64,000 nucleotides of DNA from a bacterium (GCA_030149525.1 JASBRJ010000352.1:1-64000); one strand, 5' to 3'; positions 33,988 through 43,977 are shown, numbered from the stretch's first letter. A program made the numbers and translations. The notes: generated by a model from the sequence alone, not told the origin.

Positions 33988-36900
33988 TCAGGAACCGGAC
34001 GGTTTTTTTGTTTCCACCTTCTTGGCGGCTTGCTCTTCAGCCTTAGCTTCCTCGGAACGACTGGGGAGGGTGCCGCCGAAATCGGGGCGCCAGGCGGGGT
34101 AGGAGGACTTCCGCTTCTCGGTGGGGGCTTGGGCCTGCTGCGTTTGCTGCTCGTCTGAGGGCTCCCAGCCGAACCAGCCACCCACCACATGAGCGATGGT
34201 CGTGCCCACTTTTACCGCAGTATCAACGGCCACTTTCCCGAGCCAGACAGCGGTCTCTTTGGTAGAGTGTGCGGTGTTGTAGACGCCCAGAGGGAGTCCC
34301 ACCTTATGGGCGATCACCATGTTGCGAACTTCCTTGTCGATAGGGGAGCCGATCTTCTCGGTGAGAGCCATCTGACGATTGATTCCCAGAATCCAGTGAA
34401 CGCTGGAAAGAGGCACATCGGCACCACTTCGGTTAAGAAGGCTCAAGAGGTGAATGAAGCAGTCCATGCGATCTTCCCGGTCCAGAATCGATTCCAGGGC
34501 TTCCGGCGTGATCACATCTTTCTTGTCGAAGAACTGTTTGTTCAGTCGCTTGGCTGCGGCTTTGGCCGAGTCGGCTTTACCGATAATCGTCAGCATATCG
34601 AGACCGGCTTTACGCTGCTCGTTGTCGATGGGCACCGCCTGGCCGAAGTCCAGAATGGTGACGGTTTTGTCTTCTTCGTCGATGAGGACCTGGCCGTCGT
34701 GGAAGTCGGGGTTGGCGAAGAGCGGCTGTGGCCACCAGTTGTTTCTCGAGGTTTGACCCTTGAGGATTCCAAACTCCGCATCGGACATGGCGGTCATGGC
34801 GCTTTCATACACCTCAGGGCTCTTGGTGAAGACCTTGCGAGCGGTCTTTCCTTTGGCTTCTTCCATGAAAAGGCCCAGATTCTCCACTCGGTGTGCGTCA
34901 ATGCTCTTGACCGTCCAACCGTTGCGATGGTGCTTGTAAGTCTTGTAGGCCATCTTCTGAACGCTCATAGCCTGTTCTTTTTCAAACTCTAGAGCCACGG
35001 AGTCTTCGATCAGGTTGAGCAGGCCGAGAACGTAGCCGAAGGTCTCTCTGTCTTCCGGGGTCTTGGTTAGCTCATCGATGAAAAGTTTGAAGCGGTCGAA
35101 GTCGTATTGGGTGGACTCTTCGATATCTTCGCGACCGAGAGAAACCACTTCGCGTTTGCCGCTCTTTTCGTTGGTGTAGCGAATGGCCACGTTCACGGAG
35201 CCACTTCCCAGCACCCGGTCGATCTTGAGGTCCTTAGGCCAGTCATCTCCGAAGCGCTTCTGAACGAGCTTCAAGACCTGAAAGTAGTTGAGCGGCATGG
35301 CCGCGTCTTGAGCGTCTTCGAAGGCATCTTTGAAGTCGGCGAACTCACTGGTGAAAGCGAGGTACTGCTTCATTTTGATGCCGGGAACGCCGTAAGCGTC
35401 GAAGAGCCGGTTGAGAATGGTCGCTTCGTCCAGCTTGCCTTTCTTGTCTTCTTCGCCTTCTTTCGGCTCCTCAGGCTTCTGACCCAGGATGTAGGCTACA
35501 GCCAGAGTGTCCGCCTCGCCGTGAGAATAGAGAACGCCTCGGGCGATCTTGTGGCCCAGCTCCCGGTTATCGGGGTGAAGGTTCTTGAGGAAGTGATTGA
35601 TCACCGTCTCTTTGCCTTCAGGAGTGCGCAGAACGCCTGAGGGACCGGCCAGGAAGCTATTGGCCACAGCCACGCGGGTGTGGTTGTCGGCATCGAGCAG
35701 ATCCTGGCGAGTGCTCTGGAGGGCCTGGCTGAAGGGGGCGAAACTCTGGGCTTCCGAGGCCTCTTCCAGGTATTCCGGCATCTCTTCCTGACGACCCATG
35801 AGGTATTCCACAGTGTCGATCTGTTCCTGAGGGCTACGCTCGCGAGCCATGGCGAGAAGACCGGAGAGGGCTCGAGCGTTATCGCGGTAGACGGAGTTGA
35901 TGTCCGTCACGCCGCGTGTTTTCTCAGGAAAAACAGTGTCCACGTTGTGGGGCTGCAGTTGGGCTTTTTCCGCGATCTTGTCGCGCATCTCGTTGTAGGC
36001 TACGGGATGCTTCTCCAGCAACTCGTACTTTTTGTCCAGGTCGGCAACGATCTTGGCCAGGGTATTGATGTCGGTGTCGGGGCCAAGTTCGTCGCCCAGG
36101 CTTTGAACCAGAAGCTCGGAACTCTGTTGAGCGCTGAGAAGATCCATAACCTTGTCTTTGGCCAGCCACTTGCCGATTTCAGCAGGCTCCAGCTTTTCCA
36201 GGCGGGCATAGAGGTTTTGATTGAGTTTGCGCTTGGTGCCCACGCGAGCTTCCAGGCCGCCGGTGGAGAAGTCAATGCTGCGGGTAGCCAGGTTGTGCCA
36301 CTCGTCCAAGCTTTCGATGTCCGACTGAACCGCTACGAAGCCGTCCATAAGGAATCCGCCGGCGTCGGCGCCCACGTTCTGGTCGCTGTCCACACCGGTG
36401 ACCGAGGCGGTCAGCTCCGCTCTCTCAACGGCGTTTTCGGCGCCCTGGAGCAGGCTCTTGAAGCTGTCTTTGTTAAGGTCTTCGGCAACCGATTCGCTCA
36501 GTTCCGGCTGGTGACCGATGAGGGCCATCTTGCCCAACACCAGGCGGCTCTGCATGGCGATGGTGGGGTTGATGGCGTCATACATGGTGTCTTGACGCTC
36601 TAAGTACTGGTTGCGAGCTTGCTCGTAAGCTTGATCGGACTGGTAGTCTTCTCGTTTGGGAATGAATTCGCCGTTCTCCACTCTCTTGTTGAGGGCGCTA
36701 AGACTCTCAAGAGAGGTGTCGGGCATCTCTTGGGGCTGCAGTTGGTAACCGGTGACCAGGCTCTGGCGAATATGGTTGGAGTGCTGGCTGAGATCAGGGG
36801 AGGTCAACTGCTGGAGAAGCTTGTCGGGCCCTTGATCAACGAGCATTTGGGCGGCTTTTTCGGTCCAGGCTCGGCGGGGGCTGCGGGCGCTGATGCGCCG

Positions 36901-38922
36901 CTCGGGTTGGATATGGCGCGCCAGATGGTTGAGAGCGTTGTCTCGCTCTTGGCCCTGGCTGTTCTCAGCCAGGTCGATCAGTCGTTTTTCAAACTTCTCA
37001 GGATAGGCACCGGGGGCCCCTTCAGTGTAGACAAAACCGGGCTGCCGGGTGCTGGTGGTGTTGAAGTCTTTCAGGATTTGAGAAAGATCTTTTTCAAACT
37101 CGGGGCTGAACTCGTCCCAAACTTCGGATTGGGCGAGTTGGTCGAGGTAGCTGTAGACCTGCTTCGGCTCTTGAAGAGGCGGCTGCATGCGCAGACGAGC
37201 GTTGTCTTCACGAACAGCCGACGAGGCGGCTAGGATGGGAGCGGCGGCTTCCCGCAGTTGAAGTTGGAATTCTGGGGAGGGGTCGTCCATTCCCAGCAGC
37301 TCATTGGTGAACTCGGTGGCTTTGGAGAGGCCGTGCTCACCTTTTTGGGCGGCAATGGCCTGGGCGTCCTGAGCTTTCAGAAACTTGAGAGTGGCGGCGT
37401 CGATGCCGGCAGCCAGAGGCCAGCTGTTCTGATGCTCGGAGTGATTCTTCTGAATCAGGTTCTTGATCCAGTCGATGTCTTGCTCGTAGCCGTTGTTGGG
37501 GTCGAAGTCGATGGGACGGGTGACCCAGATCTGAGGAACCTGTTCGGTGAGGCCCGGGAGAGCGTCTTTGGCGACTTCCTGAAAGCTCTGCTCGAAAAGG
37601 TTGGCGCTGAGAAAGCTTCGGTCCAGGCGTTTCGGATCGTTTCTAAGGCTTGCCAGAAAGTTGTCGGCACTCCAGTTGGCGCTGTTCGCTTTCAGGAATG
37701 AGTTGATTTTGGTGATGGATTCGGGCTGGAAGGTTCCTTCACGGGGAAAGACTCGATGTCGAAGGGCGGTGAGGAGTCTTAAGAATCCGTCCACTTTTCG
37801 CTCGGGAGCGATGTCGGCTTGAGCGCTGAGATGTTCAACCGCGGCCAACAGGGCCACTTCTCGATCTTCGTCGTTGCCGCCGGCAAGGCGAATTGTGCCG
37901 TACTCCTTGGGAGGCAGTCCGTCGCCGAACATCCAGTCGGGCGTTTTCTCGCCGCTGAGTTTTTTGGCCAACTGTTGGAAATCGCTCTTGAATCGGGCCA
38001 GGTCGGCAACCGGCTTCTGGTAATCGGCGTCGGCCTCAATTTTGTACTGAGTTGGGATGGGGGTCAGAGGCTTATCGGTAGTAGGGTCGCCGCGGCGAAC
38101 GTAGTTCTCCACCTCGCTCTGAACCAGTCCGACTCTCATTCCTTCGGCTTCTTGATCATGGGAGGCGGCGGATAGCGCGCGGTTGAGATCTTTTTCAGGA
38201 TACTCGATGGGATTTTTCTGAAAGAGGGTATTGAGGGCTTTCAGTGCGCCTCGGGGGTTGTAGCCGGCTTTGACCATACGGGAGATGGCTGCCTTGTCGG
38301 CGGGGGCCCGCATCTCGCGAGGGTCTACGTAATTCTTGTTGGCGGGGGAGAGAAGCTCTTCGTTGTTGGGATCACGCTTGTCGTGGTCCAGGAGAATTTC
38401 TGCTTGCTCGGCCAGGATAAAGGCCAGTTCATCTTCCGTTTCCAGGGCGCGCAGCATGCCGAGGTTGATGGCCATACGGTAGATAGGGGCCTTGCTGTCG
38501 TCGGGGGCTCCCAGCCAGGCGCGGACGGGCCAGGGCTTGTCGGGGTGCTGTTCTTTCCAGGCCTGTTCGCCGTACATGTTGTCGTCCAGGGCCGCCTGAG
38601 GTACGTCTCCGGAGTAGATTTCCAGACGCAGTTCGAGACCACGCTTGGAGAGAGCGTCACCAGCAACTCGATCTAAAACATCGGAGACGTATCCCCTGGC
38701 GTTCTCGATCTCCGGGTCGGTCTGACCCGCAGGGGGCGTTTTCAATTCGCCCATGTCGAACCGGTTGCGCTCGTTCCAGCGGTCCAGTTCCTGTTGCTCA
38801 TCCTTTGAGAAGCCGTCTTTAGGAGCCTGGGGCTGAACGCCCTGGGCCCTTGCGGGAGCGGCCTCTCTCGGTCGGAGATGGAGTGATGATGACGTGTATC
38901 TGTTATTGGAAGCGATTAACAT
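33988..38922 (-). CDS. Giant protein: degenerate M48-like N-terminus and UbiB/ABC1-like kinase C-terminus
   Basis: With 1644 residues this is the longest gene here. The N-terminal 300 residues resemble M48-type peptidases (LRLEIYSGDVPQAALDDN, ALETEDELAFILAEQAEILL), but the HExxH zinc motif is replaced (AEQAE), so that domain is probably inactive. The middle is about 800 residues of helical repeats. From about 1250 a kinase-like domain of the ABC1/ADCK/UbiB type appears: KIDRVLGSGSVNVAIRY as nucleotide loop, then PDFHDGQVLIDE and TILDFGQAVPID, matching the catalytic and DFG segments. The tail is Lys/Glu-rich. There is no signal peptide. Such a pseudopeptidase-kinase fusion is not a family I know. 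Confidence 0.7.
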   Translation of the reverse strand: MLIASNNRYTSSSLHLRPREAAPARAQGVQPQAPKDGFSKDEQQELDRWNERNRFDMGELKTPPAGQTDPEIENARGYVSDVLDRVAGDALSKRGLELRLEIYSGDVPQAALDDNMYGEQAWKEQHPDKPWPVRAWLGAPDDSKAPIYRMAINLGMLRALETEDELAFILAEQAEILLDHDKRDPNNEELLSPANKNYVDPREMRAPADKAAISRMVKAGYNPRGALKALNTLFQKNPIEYPEKDLNRALSAASHDQEAEGMRVGLVQSEVENYVRRGDPTTDKPLTPIPTQYKIEADADYQKPVADLARFKSDFQQLAKKLSGEKTPDWMFGDGLPPKEYGTIRLAGGNDEDREVALLAAVEHLSAQADIAPERKVDGFLRLLTALRHRVFPREGTFQPESITKINSFLKANSANWSADNFLASLRNDPKRLDRSFLSANLFEQSFQEVAKDALPGLTEQVPQIWVTRPIDFDPNNGYEQDIDWIKNLIQKNHSEHQNSWPLAAGIDAATLKFLKAQDAQAIAAQKGEHGLSKATEFTNELLGMDDPSPEFQLQLREAAAPILAASSAVREDNARLRMQPPLQEPKQVYSYLDQLAQSEVWDEFSPEFEKDLSQILKDFNTTSTRQPGFVYTEGAPGAYPEKFEKRLIDLAENSQGQERDNALNHLARHIQPERRISARSPRRAWTEKAAQMLVDQGPDKLLQQLTSPDLSQHSNHIRQSLVTGYQLQPQEMPDTSLESLSALNKRVENGEFIPKREDYQSDQAYEQARNQYLERQDTMYDAINPTIAMQSRLVLGKMALIGHQPELSESVAEDLNKDSFKSLLQGAENAVERAELTASVTGVDSDQNVGADAGGFLMDGFVAVQSDIESLDEWHNLATRSIDFSTGGLEARVGTKRKLNQNLYARLEKLEPAEIGKWLAKDKVMDLLSAQQSSELLVQSLGDELGPDTDINTLAKIVADLDKKYELLEKHPVAYNEMRDKIAEKAQLQPHNVDTVFPEKTRGVTDINSVYRDNARALSGLLAMARERSPQEQIDTVEYLMGRQEEMPEYLEEASEAQSFAPFSQALQSTRQDLLDADNHTRVAVANSFLAGPSGVLRTPEGKETVINHFLKNLHPDNRELGHKIARGVLYSHGEADTLAVAYILGQKPEEPKEGEEDKKGKLDEATILNRLFDAYGVPGIKMKQYLAFTSEFADFKDAFEDAQDAAMPLNYFQVLKLVQKRFGDDWPKDLKIDRVLGSGSVNVAIRYTNEKSGKREVVSLGREDIEESTQYDFDRFKLFIDELTKTPEDRETFGYVLGLLNLIEDSVALEFEKEQAMSVQKMAYKTYKHHRNGWTVKSIDAHRVENLGLFMEEAKGKTARKVFTKSPEVYESAMTAMSDAEFGILKGQTSRNNWWPQPLFANPDFHDGQVLIDEEDKTVTILDFGQAVPIDNEQRKAGLDMLTIIGKADSAKAAAKRLNKQFFDKKDVITPEALESILDREDRMDCFIHLLSLLNRSGADVPLSSVHWILGINRQMALTEKIGSPIDKEVRNMVIAHKVGLPLGVYNTAHSTKETAVWLGKVAVDTAVKVGTTIAHVVGGWFGWEPSDEQQTQQAQAPTEKRKSSYPAWRPDFGGTLPSRSEEAKAEEQAAKKVETKKPSGS

Positions 38923-39065
38923 AGATCTTCTCTGGCCTAGTGTGCCAGGTAAGATGGGTGGGTTCGTTCACTAGAAAGTTAACATTCTGCCATGGTCGAG
39001 AACTCAGCGTTTTGATTCCTGAGCATTCCCTTGACGCGGGGTTTTTTCGCTACTGCGGGGGGTCG

Positions 39066-40307
39066 CTAGCGAAAAGTTCGCCGCCACATCGTTCCGTTGT
39101 TCCACATGATGGTGTCGCCATTGACGCGACCGCTCAATTGACCGTTTCGGCTGACCAGTCTATTGGGTTGCACAACCACCATCGTAGTCTCCTGACCGTG
39201 CTCATTTCGGATAACCACCGTGTCGAAACCGCGAACCCTGATATTGACAGGTTTGTTGAAGTGAAACCAGCGTCCGGCGAGCGACCAGGGGGTGAAGTCG
39301 AAGTTGTTGGGATGGTGAGGCTGAAAGGTTCTCGGTTGACCCTGAAACTTGAGTCGCTGAACAACAGTCTCGGTGGCCTCTCCTAGTGTGGCCGTAGCGG
39401 TAAAATTACCGGTGGAGCCGGCCACATTGTCCTGAGTGTTGGCTCTCAGTTGGAACTGTCCGTTGGCGTCGGCGCTACCCTGGAAATCGAGCTTCGTGCG
39501 AAACTTAAAAATCAGAGTTTGGGTGACCATGGCTTCCACCGAGACGAGCGAGTTCGGAGGCGCGGTGCCCGTCAGGAGCCACTCCCCGGGGGAGACCTCG
39601 CGTATAGACTGAAGATTGGGAGCCTGAAAACCTTGGAGCAGTACATGCCCGACGAAACGGCTGACGCTGGTGCCGCTATCGGCTGTGAGCTTGAGGGTGA
39701 TTCCGGCATCGGTGCGGTCATCGGCCTGCACGGTGTATTCTCCCTGATAGAGCCCACTCTCCATTTCAAAGAGGGAGATGTTCTGTGCCCCACCCACTTC
39801 GGCGGTAGCCGTGCATCCAGAAGTTCCCTGCAGCATCAGTTTGACGGTCTGGCCGGCTTGCAGTGGTACGCCTTTGGGAGAAAAGTCGGCGGCCCGAATG
39901 ACGGGGAGTGCGGTTTGAGTCTCGAGCCCCATTTCTGCCCGAAGAGCCTGAATCGCCGCGGGAACACTCTCCACTCGCCAATACCATAGGAGCACAGGGG
40001 CGGACTCCTCGTCCGGTGCGCCGGTGAGGGCGAGAACCGGCAGGTCTTGAGGCTTAAGATTCCATCGCTTGAGAAGTGCCTGGCCGTCGGCTTGTCCCGT
40101 ATTGACCACGTTGGGATTCCCCAAATTCAGCTTTTCCAGTGCGAGAAAAAGACGATTTTCTACCTCGAACTGGCCTCGGTCTGAGAAGTCGGCCAACACC
40201 GTGATCTGTCTGGCCGGCTCCGAGTTGGATTGGGCCTGAGCGAATATGGGCGCGATCATGGGGAAGACGACAAGTATGAGACACAATTTAGCCAGAGATT
40301 TTTTCAT
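39066..40307 (-). CDS. Secreted protein of unknown function
   Basis: The start is ATG 40307, with AAAGGTGG upstream; longer reading is rejected because it would bury the signal peptide. The 413-aa product has a signal peptide (LCLILVVFPMIAPIFAQA, cut about 26). A thioredoxin-like or small alpha/beta segment follows (ITVLADFSDRGQFEVENRLF, to about 130), then two or three Ig-like beta domains (SVSRFVGHVLLQG, SLVSVEAMVTQTLIFKF). Export is likely; function unknown. Confidence 0.68.
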   Translation of the reverse strand: MKKSLAKLCLILVVFPMIAPIFAQAQSNSEPARQITVLADFSDRGQFEVENRLFLALEKLNLGNPNVVNTGQADGQALLKRWNLKPQDLPVLALTGAPDEESAPVLLWYWRVESVPAAIQALRAEMGLETQTALPVIRAADFSPKGVPLQAGQTVKLMLQGTSGCTATAEVGGAQNISLFEMESGLYQGEYTVQADDRTDAGITLKLTADSGTSVSRFVGHVLLQGFQAPNLQSIREVSPGEWLLTGTAPPNSLVSVEAMVTQTLIFKFRTKLDFQGSADANGQFQLRANTQDNVAGSTGNFTATATLGEATETVVQRLKFQGQPRTFQPHHPNNFDFTPWSLAGRWFHFNKPVNIRVRGFDTVVIRNEHGQETTMVVVQPNRLVSRNGQLSGRVNGDTIMWNNGTMWRRTFR

Positions 40308-40419
40308 AACAATCCACCTTTTCTTCAAGAGGTTCACTCCTTGAGACGCACGAGGTGTCTGTCGGGTTCCAAAAACGTGGAAAAAATCTTTCTGGCTACT
40401 TGGGCGTCTCAACCCCTCG

Positions 40420-40881
40420 TTAGACAGTCCCAAACGGCTCACTGTCGCTGGTGTTTCTCCACGGTCGCTCTCCCGAGGCAAGAGCGTTTCGCCTCTCTTG
40501 CAAGCCCATGGCACAGAAAAAGAAGGCTGTGATAGTGATCATGACTGGGGGGATGTTTTGAAACTTCTCAAAGATCTGTTCTTCTCGGTAAAGGGTGTCG
40601 AGGTAGAAAAAAACGGGGTAGGCTCCCATTCCAACCAGGGTCGTGATTTGAGACCAGGTGAAAGCTTTTCCGAGTCTGTCGATCCCTTTCTCCGCCGGTT
40701 CGCCCCGAAAGTAGGCTGATAGGAACAGCCAACCCACCAAAGGCGTGAACCAGAACGCCGTCATGGCCAGAACGAGATGGATAAGTCCCAGCGATTGACT
40801 TCGTGCGAGCATGATGAAGACCGACCCGATCCCGCCCCAGAGGATAGTGAAGATATGGAATTTTTCAAACACCGAAGGCAT
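40420..40881 (-). CDS. Four-TM membrane protein of unknown function
   Basis: The 153-aa protein has four predicted membrane helices (about 8-25, 32-55, 73-93, 110-127) and a charged C-terminal tail. No family motif is recognised. It is separated by 113 bases from the secreted protein gene on the same strand. Confidence 0.6.
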   Translation of the reverse strand: MPSVFEKFHIFTILWGGIGSVFIMLARSQSLGLIHLVLAMTAFWFTPLVGWLFLSAYFRGEPAEKGIDRLGKAFTWSQITTLVGMGAYPVFFYLDTLYREEQIFEKFQNIPPVMITITAFFFCAMGLQERRNALASGERPWRNTSDSEPFGTV

Positions 40882-41307
40882 GGCCTCAAGGGCGTACTTG
40901 AGAAAAAAGATATCGGCGAGGCGAATCAGGCAGAAGACCTGTAGTAACTAAAGGCCATAGCTGTAGTTTTTTATGCGGCTCGAGTTCATTGGGCTCATTC
41001 TCCCGACATCTGCGACCGGCGTCAAGTCGAGCCGTCACGGCATTTGTACGAATGGCCCCCTGCGCACCACGCTTTCGGATACGATTCTCCAAGAGAGCGG
41101 GCTGTCGTGTCTGACTTTGAAGAGGTGAAAGTAGGAAGCCGTTCTCTCTAACCACGTCAAGCGATACCAACGCCGCCGTCAAAACTCATCAGGAACATCC
41201 CATCGATGGCGATCTCCAACATCAGAAGCCAGATTCTCGGGATCAGTGAGCTTTCTGAAGCGACCGTAAGACGCAGGCATTGTGTTTCTCTCCCGGAAAC
41301 ACAGGCC
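40882..41307. other. Intergenic region with a dispersed repeat
   Basis: No gene is supported here. A motif GGATACGATTCTCCAAGAGAG followed by CGGGC (41077-41102), with GGCCCCC about 20 bases before it, recurs upstream of the molybdenum hydroxylase operon (53933-53958). The region carries the promoter of the PFK gene downstream. Confidence 0.5.
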
Positions 41308-43500
41308 ATGCGAATAGCCGTCTTAACGAGTGGAGGCGACTCCCCAGGAATGAACGCCGCTGTTAGAGCGGTGGTGAGAACTGGCCTCGGCCTTGGGGCC
41401 GAAGTCTTCGGTGTTTACGAGGGGTTGCAAGGCCTTGTAAACGACATAATCAAGCCCATGACCTGGGAAGCCGTCGGTGGGATCCTCCAGAAAGGCGGTA
41501 CCGTTCTAGGAACCGCTCGAAGCAAGGAGTTTCGGACTCCTGAGGGGCGACGCAAGGCCGTTCTTCATCTGGTGCAGCACGGGATCGACCGTCTTGTTGT
41601 AGTGGGCGGCGACGGCAGTTTAACAGGAGCGCTGATTCTTCATCAGGAGTGGCAGGCACACCTGAAAAGTCTGGTTTCCGACGGCTTGCTCACTCAAGAA
41701 TCGGCCGAGGCTCATCCCCAGGTGACCATCGTAGGCCTTCCCGGAAGTATCGACAACGATCAGGTGGGCTCCGACGCCACCATCGGATCAGACACCGCCC
41801 TTCATCGGGTGGTCGAGGCTATCGACTGCATCTTTAGCACGGCGGCCAGCCATCAACGGTCTTTCGTGATTGAAGTGATGGGACGAAATTGTGGCTACCT
41901 GGCGGTGGCTTCGGCACTGGCTTCCGGAGCAGAGTGGGTGCTCATCCCCGAGTGCCCCTTGTCTCCCGGTTGGCAGCAGCGCATGACCAAGGCTCTGGCT
42001 CGCGGCCGGGCGGCAGGGCGTCGGGCCAGCATCGTTGTGGTGGCTGAGGGCGCCCGAGACAGTGACGGCAAACCGGTGACGGCGGCTCTGGTTCGTCAGA
42101 CCTTGGAAGACGAGTTGGGTGAGGATGCTCGGGTGACTATTTTAGGTCATGTTCAACGGGGCGGCTCGCCCAGTGCCTTCGACCGGATTTTGGGGACTCA
42201 TCTTGGTTCTGTGGCCGCAGAGGCCGCTCTACAGCGCAGCGGTGAGACAAATTTTGTGGGCTTAGTGGGTGGGCGGGCCAAGATCGAACCTTTGGCAAGC
42301 GCCATTGAGCGAACCCAGGCGGTCAGTGGAGGTATCGCCCTGGGCAACGAAGTCGCCACTATGAAAATGCGGGGCGGCTCGTTCCACAAAATCTTCCAGG
42401 TTATGGAGACTCTGGTCAAGGCTAGTCCCAAGGTGTCGGCTGTGGGAGAGCACTCCAAGCGGATAGCCGTTATTCACGGTGGAAGTCCGGCTCCGGGAAT
42501 GAACATGGCAGTACGAGCTGCCGTTCGTCTTTTGATGGAGCGAGGTCACGAGGTTTTTGGGGTGAAGGGCGGATTTCGAGGGCTCAAGCAGGGCGAGATC
42601 GAGCAGCTGGGCTGGATGAGTGTGTCGGGTTGGTCGAGCTTGGGAGGGGCTGAATTGGGCTGTCACCGAGACGCCCTCCAGAGTCGTGATCTCTATCAAG
42701 CGGCTCGCTGTTTGGAAGAAAACAAAATCGATGGTCTTCTCATGATCGGGGGGTGGAGAGGGTATGAGTCGGTCCATACCATGATGGAGTCGGCCCAAGA
42801 CTTCCCGGCCTTCGATATCCCCATGATCTGCCTCCCCGCTTCTATCGACAACAATCTTCCCGGTTCAGAATTTTCCATCGGCGCCGACACGGCTCTTAAC
42901 TCCATTGTGGAAGCAGTGGACAAGATCAAGCGGTCGGCTGTTGCCGCACGGCGAGTCTTCATCGTTCAGGTGATGGGCTATCAATGCGGCTATCTTGCGC
43001 TTATGGGTGGGTTGGCCACAGGAGCCGAGCGGGTTTATCTCCACGAATTCGGTATCACGGCTCAGAAACTGCTCGACGATCTTCACGGCTTAGCGGAAGG
43101 TTTCGACAGGGGCAAGCATCTTGGTCTTGTGATTCGCAACGAGAAGGCCAACCACTTTTACACAACCGACTTTATTAGCGACCTCTTTGAAGAGGAGAGT
43201 CGAGGTCGTTTCGATGTGCGCAAATCGATTCTCGGCCACTTGCAGCAGGGTGGCACTCCAACACCGTTCGACCGCATTCAGGCAGTGAGAATGGCGGCTC
43301 AATGTGTGGATTATCTGGAAGAGGAAGGCGCCGAAGCGGCCTTTCTAGGATTCGAGCAAAACGAGTATCGAATTTATCCCATGGATCAGTTTCACCGGAT
43401 GTCGGAACGAGAGCATTTGCGACCTAAGAAGCAGTGGTGGCTGGAAGCTTACCGTCAACTGACTCTCAAAATGAGTTCGCCGACGGTGCTTGGGGGGTAG
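41308..43500 (+). CDS. Two-domain 6-phosphofructokinase
   Basis: From ATG 41308 the protein has 730 residues, formed by two tandem PFK domains. An ATG at 41206 would add 34 residues without family likeness. Domain 1 is complete: LTSGGDSPGMNAAV, VGGDGSLTG (GGDGS points to ATP rather than pyrophosphate), PGSIDNDQVG with the catalytic Asp, and VLGHVQRGG-like ending. Domain 2 keeps the fold, but HGGSPAPGMN, IGGWRGYES and PASIDNNLPG show that the phosphate-donor site is degenerate. This mirrors eukaryotic PFK, where one half catalyses and the other half is regulatory. It commits fructose 6-phosphate to glycolysis. Confidence 0.88.
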   Translation: MRIAVLTSGGDSPGMNAAVRAVVRTGLGLGAEVFGVYEGLQGLVNDIIKPMTWEAVGGILQKGGTVLGTARSKEFRTPEGRRKAVLHLVQHGIDRLVVVGGDGSLTGALILHQEWQAHLKSLVSDGLLTQESAEAHPQVTIVGLPGSIDNDQVGSDATIGSDTALHRVVEAIDCIFSTAASHQRSFVIEVMGRNCGYLAVASALASGAEWVLIPECPLSPGWQQRMTKALARGRAAGRRASIVVVAEGARDSDGKPVTAALVRQTLEDELGEDARVTILGHVQRGGSPSAFDRILGTHLGSVAAEAALQRSGETNFVGLVGGRAKIEPLASAIERTQAVSGGIALGNEVATMKMRGGSFHKIFQVMETLVKASPKVSAVGEHSKRIAVIHGGSPAPGMNMAVRAAVRLLMERGHEVFGVKGGFRGLKQGEIEQLGWMSVSGWSSLGGAELGCHRDALQSRDLYQAARCLEENKIDGLLMIGGWRGYESVHTMMESAQDFPAFDIPMICLPASIDNNLPGSEFSIGADTALNSIVEAVDKIKRSAVAARRVFIVQVMGYQCGYLALMGGLATGAERVYLHEFGITAQKLLDDLHGLAEGFDRGKHLGLVIRNEKANHFYTTDFISDLFEEESRGRFDVRKSILGHLQQGGTPTPFDRIQAVRMAAQCVDYLEEEGAEAAFLGFEQNEYRIYPMDQFHRMSEREHLRPKKQWWLEAYRQLTLKMSSPTVLGG

Positions 43501-43506
43501 ACTGGG

Positions 43507-43977
43507 CTAGCGCTCGTTGGTTTGCCAGCCGAGTTCGGCTGCCTTGGCTTGAAGTGCTGCTTTGACTTCGTCGGTTGTCATGTTGGGGTTTTGAGCCAGC
43601 AGTCCGGCGGCCATCCCACTTACCACAGGGGCTGCGGAGCCGGTTCCCGATAACGTCGGGTATTCTTCCGAGCCGTCGAAAACTTTGATGGGCAAGATAT
43701 CGATAGTTCCGGCACCGTAGTTCGAGTGGAGGTTGGATGCTCCGGTGATAATACCGGCTGCGTGAGTTCCCTCCGATCCGGAAGGGGGACCGCTGAACTC
43801 GGAATCAACTTTAAGAGCTTTGTTGTGAAGGGCTGGATGGGAGAGGTCAACTCCGTCGCCGATGAGAGCGACGGTGACGTCCGTGGTGGGCGTGTTTTCT
43901 GTTTTAGGCTGACCGGCGTTTGTCTTCGGGATGCCCCAGTTGAAAGTGTTGAATTTGAGTTGTTTGCCTGCGTCCAT
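43507..43977 (-). CDS. Minimal subtilisin-like protein (156 aa)
   Basis: All three catalytic residues of an S8 peptidase can be seen, in order: Asp41 (VALIGDGVD), His72 (EGTHAAGI) and Ser114 (SGTGSAAPVVSG). But the whole stretch between, which normally holds the substrate-binding strands and the oxyanion Asn (AAGN), is reduced to about 40 residues. Usual catalytic domains exceed 250 residues. The gene has clean edges and no frameshift trace, so the deletion may be functional. It may be a pseudo-peptidase, an inhibitor-like decoy or a pairing partner of a larger subtilase. There is no signal peptide. Confidence 0.75.
   Translation of the reverse strand: MDAGKQLKFNTFNWGIPKTNAGQPKTENTPTTDVTVALIGDGVDLSHPALHNKALKVDSEFSGPPSGSEGTHAAGIITGASNLHSNYGAGTIDILPIKVFDGSEEYPTLSGTGSAAPVVSGMAAGLLAQNPNMTTDEVKAALQAKAAELGWQTNER

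Noticed and set aside
35680-36603. 307-codon plus-strand frame
   Set aside because: Shadow of the 1644-aa gene; the minus-strand frame has family motifs and the right length.
40308-40514. Longer N-terminus for the secreted protein ending at 39066
   Set aside because: It would bury a good signal peptide and skip the strong ribosome-binding site before ATG 40307.
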